The notes under the pieces: generated by a model
Told to the model about the DNA's origin: nothing
Database searches by the model: none
Seen by the model: only the letters and a program-made list of their open reading frames with translations
Program-made: the position numbers and the translations under genes
Shown: positions 55,110 to 64,000 of the stretch, in pieces
How positions within the stretch are numbered: position 1 is the stretch's first letter
Layout of the letters: each line of letters opens with the position of its first letter
From: Gnetum montanum
Taxonomy: Eukaryota; Streptophyta; Gnetopsida; Gnetales; Gnetaceae
DNA length: 64,000 bases
Direction: 5' to 3'
NCBI GenBank assembly: GCA_015680685.1
Contig: MNCI01028438.1
Location: 59,213-123,212, forward strand

Positions 55110-57220
55110 TCACAAGGCACGTGTGAAGTTAGAATTAAAAAGATAACTTCAGCAGCCAAGGAATTAAAAATTGAGTTATGCTTTGACCTCTTTCAATCTT
55201 ATAATGGTAAAAGGGCAGATGCATGCACCTCGTTTCCCGGTGGACAGATTTATAAATTACTCTTTCCAAGAACGAATAAAAGAGGGCAGACACAGTATGA
55301 CAGAAATCTTTATTTCTTATCTTCGTAGATTGCCGGATCAGCTTTTTACATTATCTAATGTTTTAAGTTTAAAGGGCCGTTACTTGAAAAGGAAGAAAAA
55401 ATGATACAAGTCATTCATGCTTTCTAAAAGTAAAGAAAAGCGAAAACAAGAGTCTATTTTCCAAGTCTTATATTGTTTAACTATTGTAATTTCATCTTTT
55501 GTTAATTGGCAGACACTGGCAAAGTGGCTTTGCACTTCTAAAGCGTATCCGTATGTGGCCCTGCAACCCATAAATAAAATTTCATCCATAATTCCCTGTC
55601 AAACAAAACCTTACATACTCAAAAAAATAAAATAAAGCAAATCTGCTACATAATTTATGTCTGCCCACTGATCCAGTGTTACGCAGGAATGACTTTTTGA
55701 CTCTGATGCAGACAACCTAAACCTGATAGTGCTATAGCATGTAGATTCATGCTTCTGAATTCAGATACAAAAGAGATTCATCTTTTTGCAACTCACACAG
55801 CAAAAGAACATACAACCTATGCATAGAAGAAAAAAGAGACTTGACTGGATGTGCAGAGACTAGGAGCTTTCAGGGAAATCCTTGCTTTTGGTTCAGAAGA
55901 GGCTGTGTCAGGGTCAGATCTGTGGCAGAAGCCTTGATTCCATGTCTGCCTGATGAGGCAGCTTCTTCATCTGCACTGCTATTGTTTTCTGTTGCTGCTG
56001 CTTGGCTGCTCTGAGCTGCACCAGCCTTCAGGCTCAGCCTCTTCTCTTCACTCTTTCCCCACAGCACCAGATACAGTCCCACTACTATGAGCACTGCCCC
56101 GATAATCCTGTTTCACATGCAAAATGTGTGTCGGTGACAGATTTCTTGGTATCATGCCTAATAAAAGTATAAAACTAGTCTGCAAGCACCAACAAATGGA
56201 AACAAATGCCTAATTTAGGGATATGGGTTTTGGGGTTTTGATCATCAGTTTTGTCAGGACATGCAATTTGGTTTTGGGTAATGGGTATTTGATAATTTTG
56301 ATAATGTATTTGAAGAAACTGGAGAAGTAGGCTTCTTTATTTTATTTTTTTGAAGGGTTGGGTATTATGTATTTTGACGACAGAAATTGATGTAGAAGAA
56401 GGTTGTCGGTATCCATACGCTCCAGTGTAGAAATTTTCTCCGAGAATGAGTGCTGCCATGATAGCAACCAGCAATGTCTGCACCGGCTGGTAGACGGCAA
56501 CGAAGACTGGGCCACCTCTGTCAATGCACCAGATCTGCACCGAGAAGGCAATTCCTGATGCCACTATTCCCTGAATCGGTCAAGAAGGGAAAGGGCAAAA
56601 CAAGACACAAAGAAACACAGAATTTTAATCAGTACAATGATGTAAAAAAGAAAAGAAAATAGCGCAATCCATGAAGAAAAGCATCATGGATGCTGTTGCT
56701 TACCCAAAAAAATCAAGCAATTTTTCAATACAATGATGAACAAATGAAAGTAAAAAAGACAGCAGTAAAAAAAGGAGGGTGTATTCATTTACAGCGTAGA
56801 GAATGGTGAAGACTTCTCCTCCAGAGTGCATGTGCCAGCGGCTGAGATCTGTCTCCAGGAAGGCAGCGATGACCAGGAACTGAATGATGCCGAAGAAACA
56901 TGTGTATGATGTTACTGATAACCTTGCTGGGTATCTTTTCAGCACTGGGGCCTGCAACATGTTCATCCATCCGTGGAATGTTACTGTTTTCCATCATAAC
57001 AATCATGAACGTTTGCAAACAAGTACCACTAAACCATCATGATCATTATGGCGTTTCACCGTTCCACTCTTCATTGCAAGCGTCACTGTCATTTGCTCTT
57101 TGTTGTATTATGTTCAGTTTCTCGTATCCCAAATTCCCTTCCAATGAGGTAGGACCAAATAGATGTGGACTATACAGGTATCTGTCAAGAAATAAACCCG
57201 CAAAAGCAAAGCAAGGAAGC
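55110..57220 (-). repeat. Source copy of the WAT1 segmental duplication
   Basis: The counterpart of 35,930-37,990; it covers the WAT1 3' flank, exons 5-7 and part of intron 4. Confidence 0.8.
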
Positions 57221-59300
57221 ATTGGCTCTGTTTGTCGTCTTGGGACAGTTGTAACATGGGTTCTGAATCCAGGAAAGAATCAATCAAAGATTTAATGGTG
57301 AATTCCTACCTAGTTTCCTACTCGTTGATGTGTAACCTGGGTTTTAAACGTTCATTATTATTGAGTACTGCAGACAGTCAAGACATCGCATCAGGACAGA
57401 TCCCCCCCACCTGTAATTTGATCAGCGATGTTTATCAATAGTTCAGGACCACAAACTAACGGCAATACTGATAAAAGGTTACGTTCAGGCTTTCATTTTC
57501 TAAAGCTATTGCACTTGCAAGGAGGTGCTTCTTTATCACGTAGATACAGGCCACCATAGCCAAAGCGTTAGCTTTCCTTTCCAAACCCAATAGCAGAAGT
57601 AAAAGAAACCTTTAGTACAGCTGCCATCTAATTTCAACAAAAATTAAAATAGTAAACGAAAACGTGCAAGTCCACTATTATCAGCAGAAAATGCAACTAG
57701 AAACTTTGAAGGGCATTTAGTTAGTCAAATCTGATCTATAAGCCAAGAAACTTCAGTTAACTTGTTTCCATGGAAGTCAGCTGTTTACAATTTGGATATG
57801 TCAAAAGAAAGTTGCCCGTAAAAAAAACCGAAAAATAAAAAAGGATCGGAGTTGGTAATGCTATGACAAAATAAAGGAATATGAGCAGAGAACTTTACCT
57901 GAAGAACAATCCAGCCAGACCATGCAAGGCAGTTTCCAATGAGATAGATGCATCCCAGAGTCCATTTTTGAGCAGTGCCTCCAAGAATCTGCACTGTTTC
58001 TTCCACCTCAGAGGCCCGATGAGCTGCCAGTGAAACACCCCACAACCTGTTCAGTGGAGGGCCTTTGTACAGAGTAATGATGGTGGCTCCTCCCACACAT
58101 GCTATTGTGCCAAAAATCTTGGCCAGCCCATCTCTTTTTGTCACATGAACTTGTTCAAGCCTTAAGAACAATGAACCACATATCAGAACAAGTAATCAGC
58201 AAAAACACAGGATTAACACTGTAACTTCACATGCCTAATACTGCATTGTTGTTATATTTAACAACCCACCTTAGAGCAGCTGCCATGACAAAGGTGATGG
58301 CTGGGACAGAGTTCTGGATTGCAGAAGCAAAAGTGGGTGAAGTGTAATTCAGCCCAAGGAGATAAAATCCCTGATTGGCTGTGATTCTGCATGTAAAGTG
58401 CCAACATACCATGACAATCTAACGAAAAATATTGCACAGGAAAGACCCAAACATTGACAAAACAAGCCGGCCAAGAAATGTGCGTTACCCGCATAGAGCA
58501 AGCAAGAAGAACTGTACAAGAAAACTTAGAGTCATTGGAGGCCTCTCCTTCCTGCACGATTACCGATAGATAAACTTGTCAGTATTCTCGTCCAAACCGT
58601 AGTTCAAATATAATTTTAATCGATGGTCAGGGCTAAGGATTTGCTACTTCAAAACAGAATCCTTTGTGCTGATTCAAAGGAAGAAATCGAGGAAATGCAG
58701 ATCTAGAATTTACAACAATGAAGCCAAAAAACGATTTACAATACTAGTCCAGTCATAGGACTAAACATTTGGTTACTCTCAAATCCATTTCAGTGGTCCC
58801 TAAATTCAAGAAGACATAAAACGGACCCTTGAAATTAGACAGTAAGTCTATTACACCACTCTGCTTCTAAACAATCAGGCTTGCTTCAATAAACCCACGA
58901 GGCTGTTGATACCTAGGCATATATTGGAAAATTCCAAGAAAAATTAAAGAAGAAAGACACATTAATTTTCCTTTTCCATACATTGTTCTGCTTCTTCCAA
59001 ATCCACCATGTTTCATAGTTCGAGTCATCTATGGCTATATACCAGGACCACTGTGAAAACACATATACACACATCACTAAATGAAACATGAAATGAAACA
59101 TACTTTTCAAGGAAGTAGGCAGCAGGGCCAAGCAGCAGCAGAGCAATGATATTTCTGTAAACAGGGAAGACCACCTTGCTGATACCCATATCCAGGGCAG
59201 CTCTGGACACAATATGGAATCCTGCATAGCCAAACTGCAGCAGCAGCATGGCTACATGCAGTTTCGCTCTCTCTGGTATCACAAACCTTTCTCCTGCCAT
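55870..59300 (-). CDS. WAT1: WAT1 (WALLS ARE THIN1) auxin transporter, seven exons
   Basis: Minus-strand exons: 59,300-59,104; 58,551-58,489; 58,386-58,270; 58,160-57,899; 56,951-56,793; 56,570-56,419; 56,107-55,870. All introns are GT-AG and the phases join, giving 395 residues, normal for the family. The start ATG at 59,300 gives MAGERFVIPERAKLHVAMLL. Two EamA (DMT) halves and about ten membrane helices are visible: LQFGYAGFHIVSRAALDMGI, NIIALLLLGPAAYFLEK, NQGFYLLGL, SPTFASAIQNSVPAITFVMA, GGATIITLYKG, TLGCIYLIGNCLAWSGWIVL, SVTSYTCFFGIIQFLVIAAF, GIVASGIAFSVQIWCIDRGG, VYQPVQTLLVAIMAALILGE and IIGAVLIVVGLYLVLWGK, then a soluble tail. The wording is very close to Arabidopsis WAT1, a tonoplast auxin exporter needed for secondary wall formation; orthology is inferred. 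A 3'-half pseudogene copy lies at 36-38 kb. Confidence 0.93.
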
Positions 59301-59485
59301 ATTGTTATTGGCACCACCCACCCACAAAAATGAAAAAACCTCTGACTGAATCACAGAGATATACCAATCAATAAAATCAATCCCACAACCCTGAACACAA
59401 AACACACTGAAACAGAAAAAGCTCTAGCTGTGAATGCACAAAATGAAGCAGTGCAGTGGAACGAGGAAATGGGTGTTGTAAGGGG

Positions 59486-59500
59486 AGTTATATAAAGAGC
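59486..59500 (-). promoter_or_regulatory. WAT1 TATA box
   Basis: Minus strand CTCTTTATATAACTCC, about 190 bases before the WAT1 ATG. Upstream (about 60,000-60,020) is a GA-rich (minus-strand) microsatellite of the kind common in plant promoters. Confidence 0.55.
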
Positions 59501-60420
59501 ACTGCAATGCAGTGATGGGCCCTTGGCAAGAAGGCATAGCAGATTAGCAGGTGCACGCTTGACCCCAAGGCTGAACAGCCTTCTCCCCAAAACACGGACT
59601 GGATGGTGTGTGATGTGATGTGATATGAAATTTTTTAAAGAAACTGAATTAGCTTTTGTGGAGGGTCCAGCGCCCAGCAGACATGCCGAGACCCACCTTT
59701 TTCTTTTGCCATCACACTCACTCACACCGCCCTTGATTATTACCTCCATTAGCAACAAGCAAGCAAGCATTAGCATTAGCATGACATCAATCAGACCCCC
59801 TCCTTTTCTTTTTACCACTATTATTATTATAATGCCTGGTCATTCAGAATGAGCATGAACATTCCTGCTTCTGGCCTTCTTCTTCTTCTTCTCTGTATTC
59901 CCAACTCCCGTGCATTCTTCTTCTTTGATTTGATTTCATGTCACTGCAACAAAATCCAGCAGCAATCCTTCCTTTTCCTTTCACACTTCTGTTATTATCT
60001 CCGTACTCTCTCTCTCTCTCATGCTGCTTCTGGTGGTATGCAACAGTTGCTGCTGCTGCTGCTACTGCTACTGTTGCATCCACTCCATGCTGTTCATGAT
60101 TATCATTTTGTTCTAACACATTTGTGTGAAAAATTCCATGCCCACCTGGCAGGGTGGTGAGGCCCAAGGCTCCCCAAAGGATGCTTCTTTTTTTTCCTTG
60201 TTTTTGTGGGTGTGGTAAGCACTGAGGTTGGCAAGCATCAGCATCACAGATGCTCTGCAGGCCAAGCCAGGTCAGGGCAATCAATAATAATAATCTATGA
60301 TCATGCACTGTGGTGTTTCAAAATACCAGTCAAGCTTCATCTTCATGCCCATGCTGCTGTTGATGTTGTTCAGCATGCAATGCAATAGAATGTGATGTGA
60401 AGGACAGTATTATCAATTAC
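59501..60420. other. WAT1 upstream region, simple repeats, no gene
   Basis: (TTA)n near 59,818, (TTC)n near 59,877-59,893, (TC)n near 60,008-60,020 and (CTG/CTA)n near 60,048-60,075. The open frames here are produced by these repeats and show no homology. Likely WAT1 promoter. Confidence 0.55.
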
Positions 60421-62400
60421 ACTTCCACTTGCACTTGTCCAACACTTTTCATGAAATTAAAGCAATGCCTTGCCTGTGCATCCATTCCATTGCAATATAT
60501 TGCATGGCCATTCCCATAATTTCCCATTTCATCTTTTGATTGCTGTTGTTAGAAAAGCAGCCATGTTACGACAGATGAGATGCTCTTTCTTTGACACTTC
60601 ATCTGTTCTTTGAAAATTGAGTAGGGATTCGGGTGAAAGCTAGTCCACTTTGATTATTTTGGTCTCCACATAGGGAAATGATGTTGACATTCCTTGTACT
60701 ATGTCGCTAGCACATTGCAAAGTGTTGGGCTCTATGTGCTTGGAATTTCTCAAGCATGGTATCCATCGCCCTCGTTTTGTTGCAACAGTAGATATTTCTT
60801 CTCCGTTCACATTGTATCCCTACAGGAATAAGCACTACAATTCATGCTTTTACGTTCTAAACATGTCCTTATCTTGTAATTTGTTTCAAATGGTCTTCAA
60901 ATATATCCGCACTAACGTTTTAGATCTTTCTAAAAGTATCTTTGAAATTGAGACTTCATGTCTGAATATTGGCATACACGAGAATAAAGTCTTCTTGTGG
61001 TACCAGCGGTAGCACAAGTTTCTTGTGGTGCCAATGGTGGTGTAGCTGAATGGTACCATTCATTGGTTTGTCTTAAATATGCTGAGGTCTTCCTGCTGTA
61101 AGCTTCAACGTGCAATCTACATTGACAAGTCAGTGGGTTGCACTTAAGCCATAACAGTTAGACGGTTTCATTCAAATTAAAAGATCTAAAGAAAAAGCCA
61201 GCCGATTTTTTTATAAGCTCTTTTTGTCCTTAAGCATGTGGAACTTGAAAGTGAAATGTATTGGTTCTATACTTAAGTGTTAGCAATATATGTATATCCT
61301 TTTGTGTGTGGATATATGTTACTAATGGTGATATTTTATTATATTTATGTAGATTCAAAGGGTTTATTAAACAAATGAACTTGTAAAAAATACATCAATA
61401 GCAATAAATCTTGAGAATATTATATGTATCCAATATTCATATAGCTTGAACATGTCATTTGTATAATTCTCTACAACTAACATTGGTAGCTTGAATATCT
61501 CATATAAAGACTAACTAAAGATTTACCATTTTCTTCTAAAGAAATCTACTCTTCAACATTCTAATAATACATGTTGCTCATCTTCTATTACATGTAGTAA
61601 ACACAATCAACATATTCTATTTTCATACTACTAATTGTTTCTAGTCATTTCAAGCATTATTATGTTTTACTTAACAAGGGTGGAAGATCCCTTAAGGAAG
61701 GGATTTAGTGGTCTTATATGTGCTTGGTAAGTGATGCATTTTTTGGTGGCCCTTACAAAGAAAAGCCACCCTTAATATATATATATATATATTAAAATAA
61801 TTCAAGATGTGTATAAAAGAGCTATTACTAAAATAAGAATAGCTTGTGGAATAATATTCAATTTTCCAAGCTATGACAACATGGGTTTACTTGTAGTGTT
61901 TACTTATTAACTATTGTTAGGGATAAAGATACTAAAAAATACAAGATGAAAGGCATTGGTGTATGTTATTTGTATATAATATTGTGTTGGTGAATATATC
62001 TCCAATAAATACTTTTTCTAAAATAGAAAAGTGTCAAGCATTAATCATATCATTCTTAGTGAACAATTAGCTTTTTCTACTACTTGTCTTTATATTTAGA
62101 AGCATCTTTGACTATTTATTCTTTATTAAGTGCATTTAATGTTTCCCTAATAAATTTGATATTTTTTTCTTTAATTTTTCTCCTACAAATCTAATTTCTC
62201 TAGAATTCTCCTTATAGGGGATCCTCAATTACTCCCAACTTCTTCAATTGAAGCTAAAATTGTTGCTTCTTCTATCAGTCTAGAAATTTCAATGTGATAA
62301 ATCCTAAAATTTTGTGACAATGATATTATATCTACAATGTTGTGGATACATTATAGTATCTCAACATACGTTATTGTATAAATGATATTGTAGGGTGCGT
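60421..62400. other. No recognised gene
   Basis: AT-rich. A 103-codon plus frame at 60,701-61,012 has no motif that I recognise. A (TA)n run lies at about 61,776-61,793. Confidence 0.4.
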
Positions 62401-62467
62401 GCCAACCTATAAAATAAACACTTAGGTGCACGGATTCGTAGTAGATGCATTAGCATAGTAACAGAAC

Positions 62468-62573
62468 TCTGTTAGTTTGTTTTCTTGAATTTAATAGACA
62501 CATTAGCATAGTGCTTAGTAGTGTGTGCCTGTAGTGTGATGTTTTGTAATTGAACAAAGTCTTTATTTGAGTG
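62468..62573 (+). repeat. LTR remnant related to element B, interrupted by element E
   Basis: CTGTTAGTTTGTTTTCTTG, ..GCCTGTAGTGTGATG.. and TTGTAATTGAAC..TTTATTTGAGTG match, in order, the complement of 22,350-22,440 in the B LTR (GTTAGATTATTTTTCCAG, TGCAGTGTGGTG, TGTAATTGTAC, TTTATTCGAGTG). It stops exactly at the start of the E LTR. Confidence 0.6.
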
Positions 62574-63371
62574 TGATGAGTGGCGAGGTACCCCTACACT
62601 CAACCATATGAATACGAGCGTCTCACGCACGATCCGGTCGAACTCCAAGGACTAAGTGCTTATGTGCCTTAATGGAACACTTAAGGTTAATCAATTGTTG
62701 TCTTCCTAAACTTACTTGTATTGTCACAGTTGTATGGTTAAGTAAGCTTGAGGTATATGATTTTTATATCTTTTATCTTTTTAATGTCTTATGCTAATAC
62801 GGGAAGGTGAAGAGAACTAAGTGACTAACTTTCATTAACTATTCACTAACTAAGTTCTAATTATCCTAGCACCAGTATCCGTTGCCACTTGCCGCACATA
62901 CCCTAAACCAGTGTAACACTGCTGGGATTACCAAACGCTGCTCGTCACTAGGTTACCAAGCATTACACACGTGCTCGAAGCAGTCGTACTGAGTGCACTT
63001 AACTAGGAGAGTCAAGGGTTGAAAGAGATTAATTATCTAGGAAAGCATTTAAACATTTAACAATAATTAATTCCTATTTAGCTTAGTCCACATGCTGCAA
63101 GGTTTATCAGAAAGTTTGTCTTTATTTCCATACACAAATGTGTGCTCAGGTACAATTTGCTCGAATAAAGATCTGTTCACTTTAAGACTCCTACTGCAGG
63201 CACATGGAAATTATTCTAACTTTGGAATGGTAAAACTGCAAGAGTTTGGCTAAGGGTCTAAATCTAAGTGCTTAAAATAGGGAAAGCCACCTCTTATTTA
63301 TAGACATTGCGGTAGGCTTCCATATCGTAGGGGTGGATGCGATATCACATCCGCGATATCGTGGCTCATCA
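62574..63371 (-). repeat. Element E 3' LTR
   Basis: Matches D's LTRs in reverse. In element sense it starts TGATGAGCCACGATATCGCGG, with two or three GATATC palindromes at about 63,318-63,366 and TATAAATA at 63,295-63,302. Confidence 0.92.
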
Positions 63372-63381
63372 TACCCCCATG
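63372..63381 (-). other. Element E polypurine tract
   Basis: Complement of TACCCCCATG, abutting the LTR. A second polypurine-like tract (complement of ATGACCCCCATGAC) lies at about 63,900-63,914. Confidence 0.75.
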
Positions 63382-63613
63382 ACTGAATAAAAACTCGTCC
63401 TTGAGTTCCTTACAAAATATTGGGAAGGTATGGGATTATTTACTTGAATGACACTAATGGTGAATGGGGTGACATGTGAACGGATCATCATTACAACACA
63501 TGACAATATTAGTGTTCATGACAACAAGAGCGAACACTATACACATTTGACATCCAGCCTTATTTGGAAGCTGAGAGAGAAGAGAGGGAGACAGAGAGAA
63601 AAGAAGAAGTTTG

Positions 63614-63721
63614 TTATTGCCAATGCCAAGATTGCGCCTTCTGTTCCTTGCATAACTGCTCTAGCACTAGTCCATTCCAAGTGTTCCCTCCAGATCCAAT
63701 CCATTGGTGTATGACTGCCAT
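63614..63721 (-). pseudogene. ORF-X stub after conserved acceptor (element E)
   Basis: On the minus strand a TGTGTGCAG acceptor directly precedes ATG, followed by a 35-codon frame starting MAVIHQWIGSGGNTWNGLVL, then TAA. It matches the D stub (MTIIQQWIGPGG) and lies in the ORF-X position. It shares no obvious wording with A or B ORF-X beyond the acceptor-ATG junction. Confidence 0.45.
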
Positions 63722-64000
63722 CTGCACACATAACACAATCTTAAATTAGCAAGGGTAAATGAATCACAATGCAATTGATACGTTGCCTTAGTGTATAGTC
63801 CATTGGCTGAGTTGTGATATGGTTGATGTGAATTTTGGAGATATAACATTGGTGACTACCCAAGGTGTAGGGGTTAAGAGAAAATCAAAAAAATTGGACC
63901 ATGACCCCCATGACTAAGAGCGAACCTCTGGTAGCGATAGAATGGAAAAAGAAAAGGAATAAGGAAGATGGAGAAAAAGAGAAAACTGTAACATCGATGA

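Larger units (their letters stand above)
62574..64000 (-). mobile_element. Element E: Athila-like element, 3' end only
   Basis: Contains the 3' LTR (62,574-63,371) and about 630 bases of internal 3' sequence. It closely resembles the 3' end of element D, in opposite orientation. The body lies beyond the right edge of the window. Confidence 0.88.

Noticed and set aside
59351-59818. 155-codon minus ORF just upstream of WAT1
   Set aside because: It spans the WAT1 TATA box and leader, is in a different frame from exon 1 and has no motif.
59844-60308. 154-codon minus ORF and the overlapping 103-codon plus ORF upstream of WAT1
   Set aside because: Both are produced by CTT/CTG/CT simple repeats (Leu, Ala, Glu runs) and show no conserved motif; the region looks like a promoter.
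60701-61012. 103-codon plus ORF
   Set aside because: No recognisable family, no promoter or splice context, and AT-rich surroundings; left as unassigned.

Overview
This window is plant nuclear DNA. It holds one well-preserved intron-containing host gene, a decayed partial copy of it, a lectin gene, and otherwise nested, decaying retrotransposons. Long Athila-like Ty3/gypsy elements, a Tekay/Del-like chromovirus, copia, LINE and SINE remnants and very sparse genes suggest a large seed-plant genome. A gymnosperm is my best guess, but the sequence does not prove it.

Layout. (1) 1-19,610: a decayed Tekay-like element (C, plus strand) is split by a complete Athila-like element (A, 394-13,706, minus strand; LTRs of about 0.9 kb, 5-bp target duplication CTATT). 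(2) 20,690-34,390: a copia remnant is split by a second Athila-like element (B, 21,783-33,669, minus strand, target duplication TTTAT). B has gag but no pol and carries a foreign block with a jacalin-type lectin gene. A 115-base assembly gap lies at 32,867-32,981. (3) 35,600-43,000: AT-rich DNA with SINE and LINE remnants and a partial WAT1 pseudogene from a 2-kb segmental duplication. (4) 43,003-52,919: a third Athila-like element (D, plus strand) with decayed gag-pro-RT-RNaseH-INT. (5) 52,920-62,573: a host interval with a seven-exon WAT1 (WALLS ARE THIN1) gene on the minus strand, 55,870-59,300. (6) 62,574-64,000: the 3' LTR and 3' end of a fourth Athila-like element (E, minus strand) that runs off the window.

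How the parts fit. A, B, D and E are one lineage. They share the TGATGAG start of the LTR, a U5 end reading ...CTCATCA or ...CATCA in element sense, a primer site like the 3' end of tRNA-Asp where visible, a TGGGGGTA-type polypurine tract, and U3 regions made of short palindromes just upstream of a TATAAATA box. A and B also carry a roughly 930-950 codon extra ORF (here ORF-X) between the end of the gag(-pol) region and the 3' LTR, in sense orientation. It has its own leader: a TATA box, the same type of palindrome array as that element's own LTR, and a splice acceptor abutting the ATG. The palindrome type matches within each element (GTYRAC in A, GCGATATCGC in B), so LTR and internal promoter look like co-evolving targets of one factor. 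D and E have lost ORF-X except for a short stub after the same acceptor. This is the most interesting system in the window. All of these element genes are now broken by stops and frameshifts.
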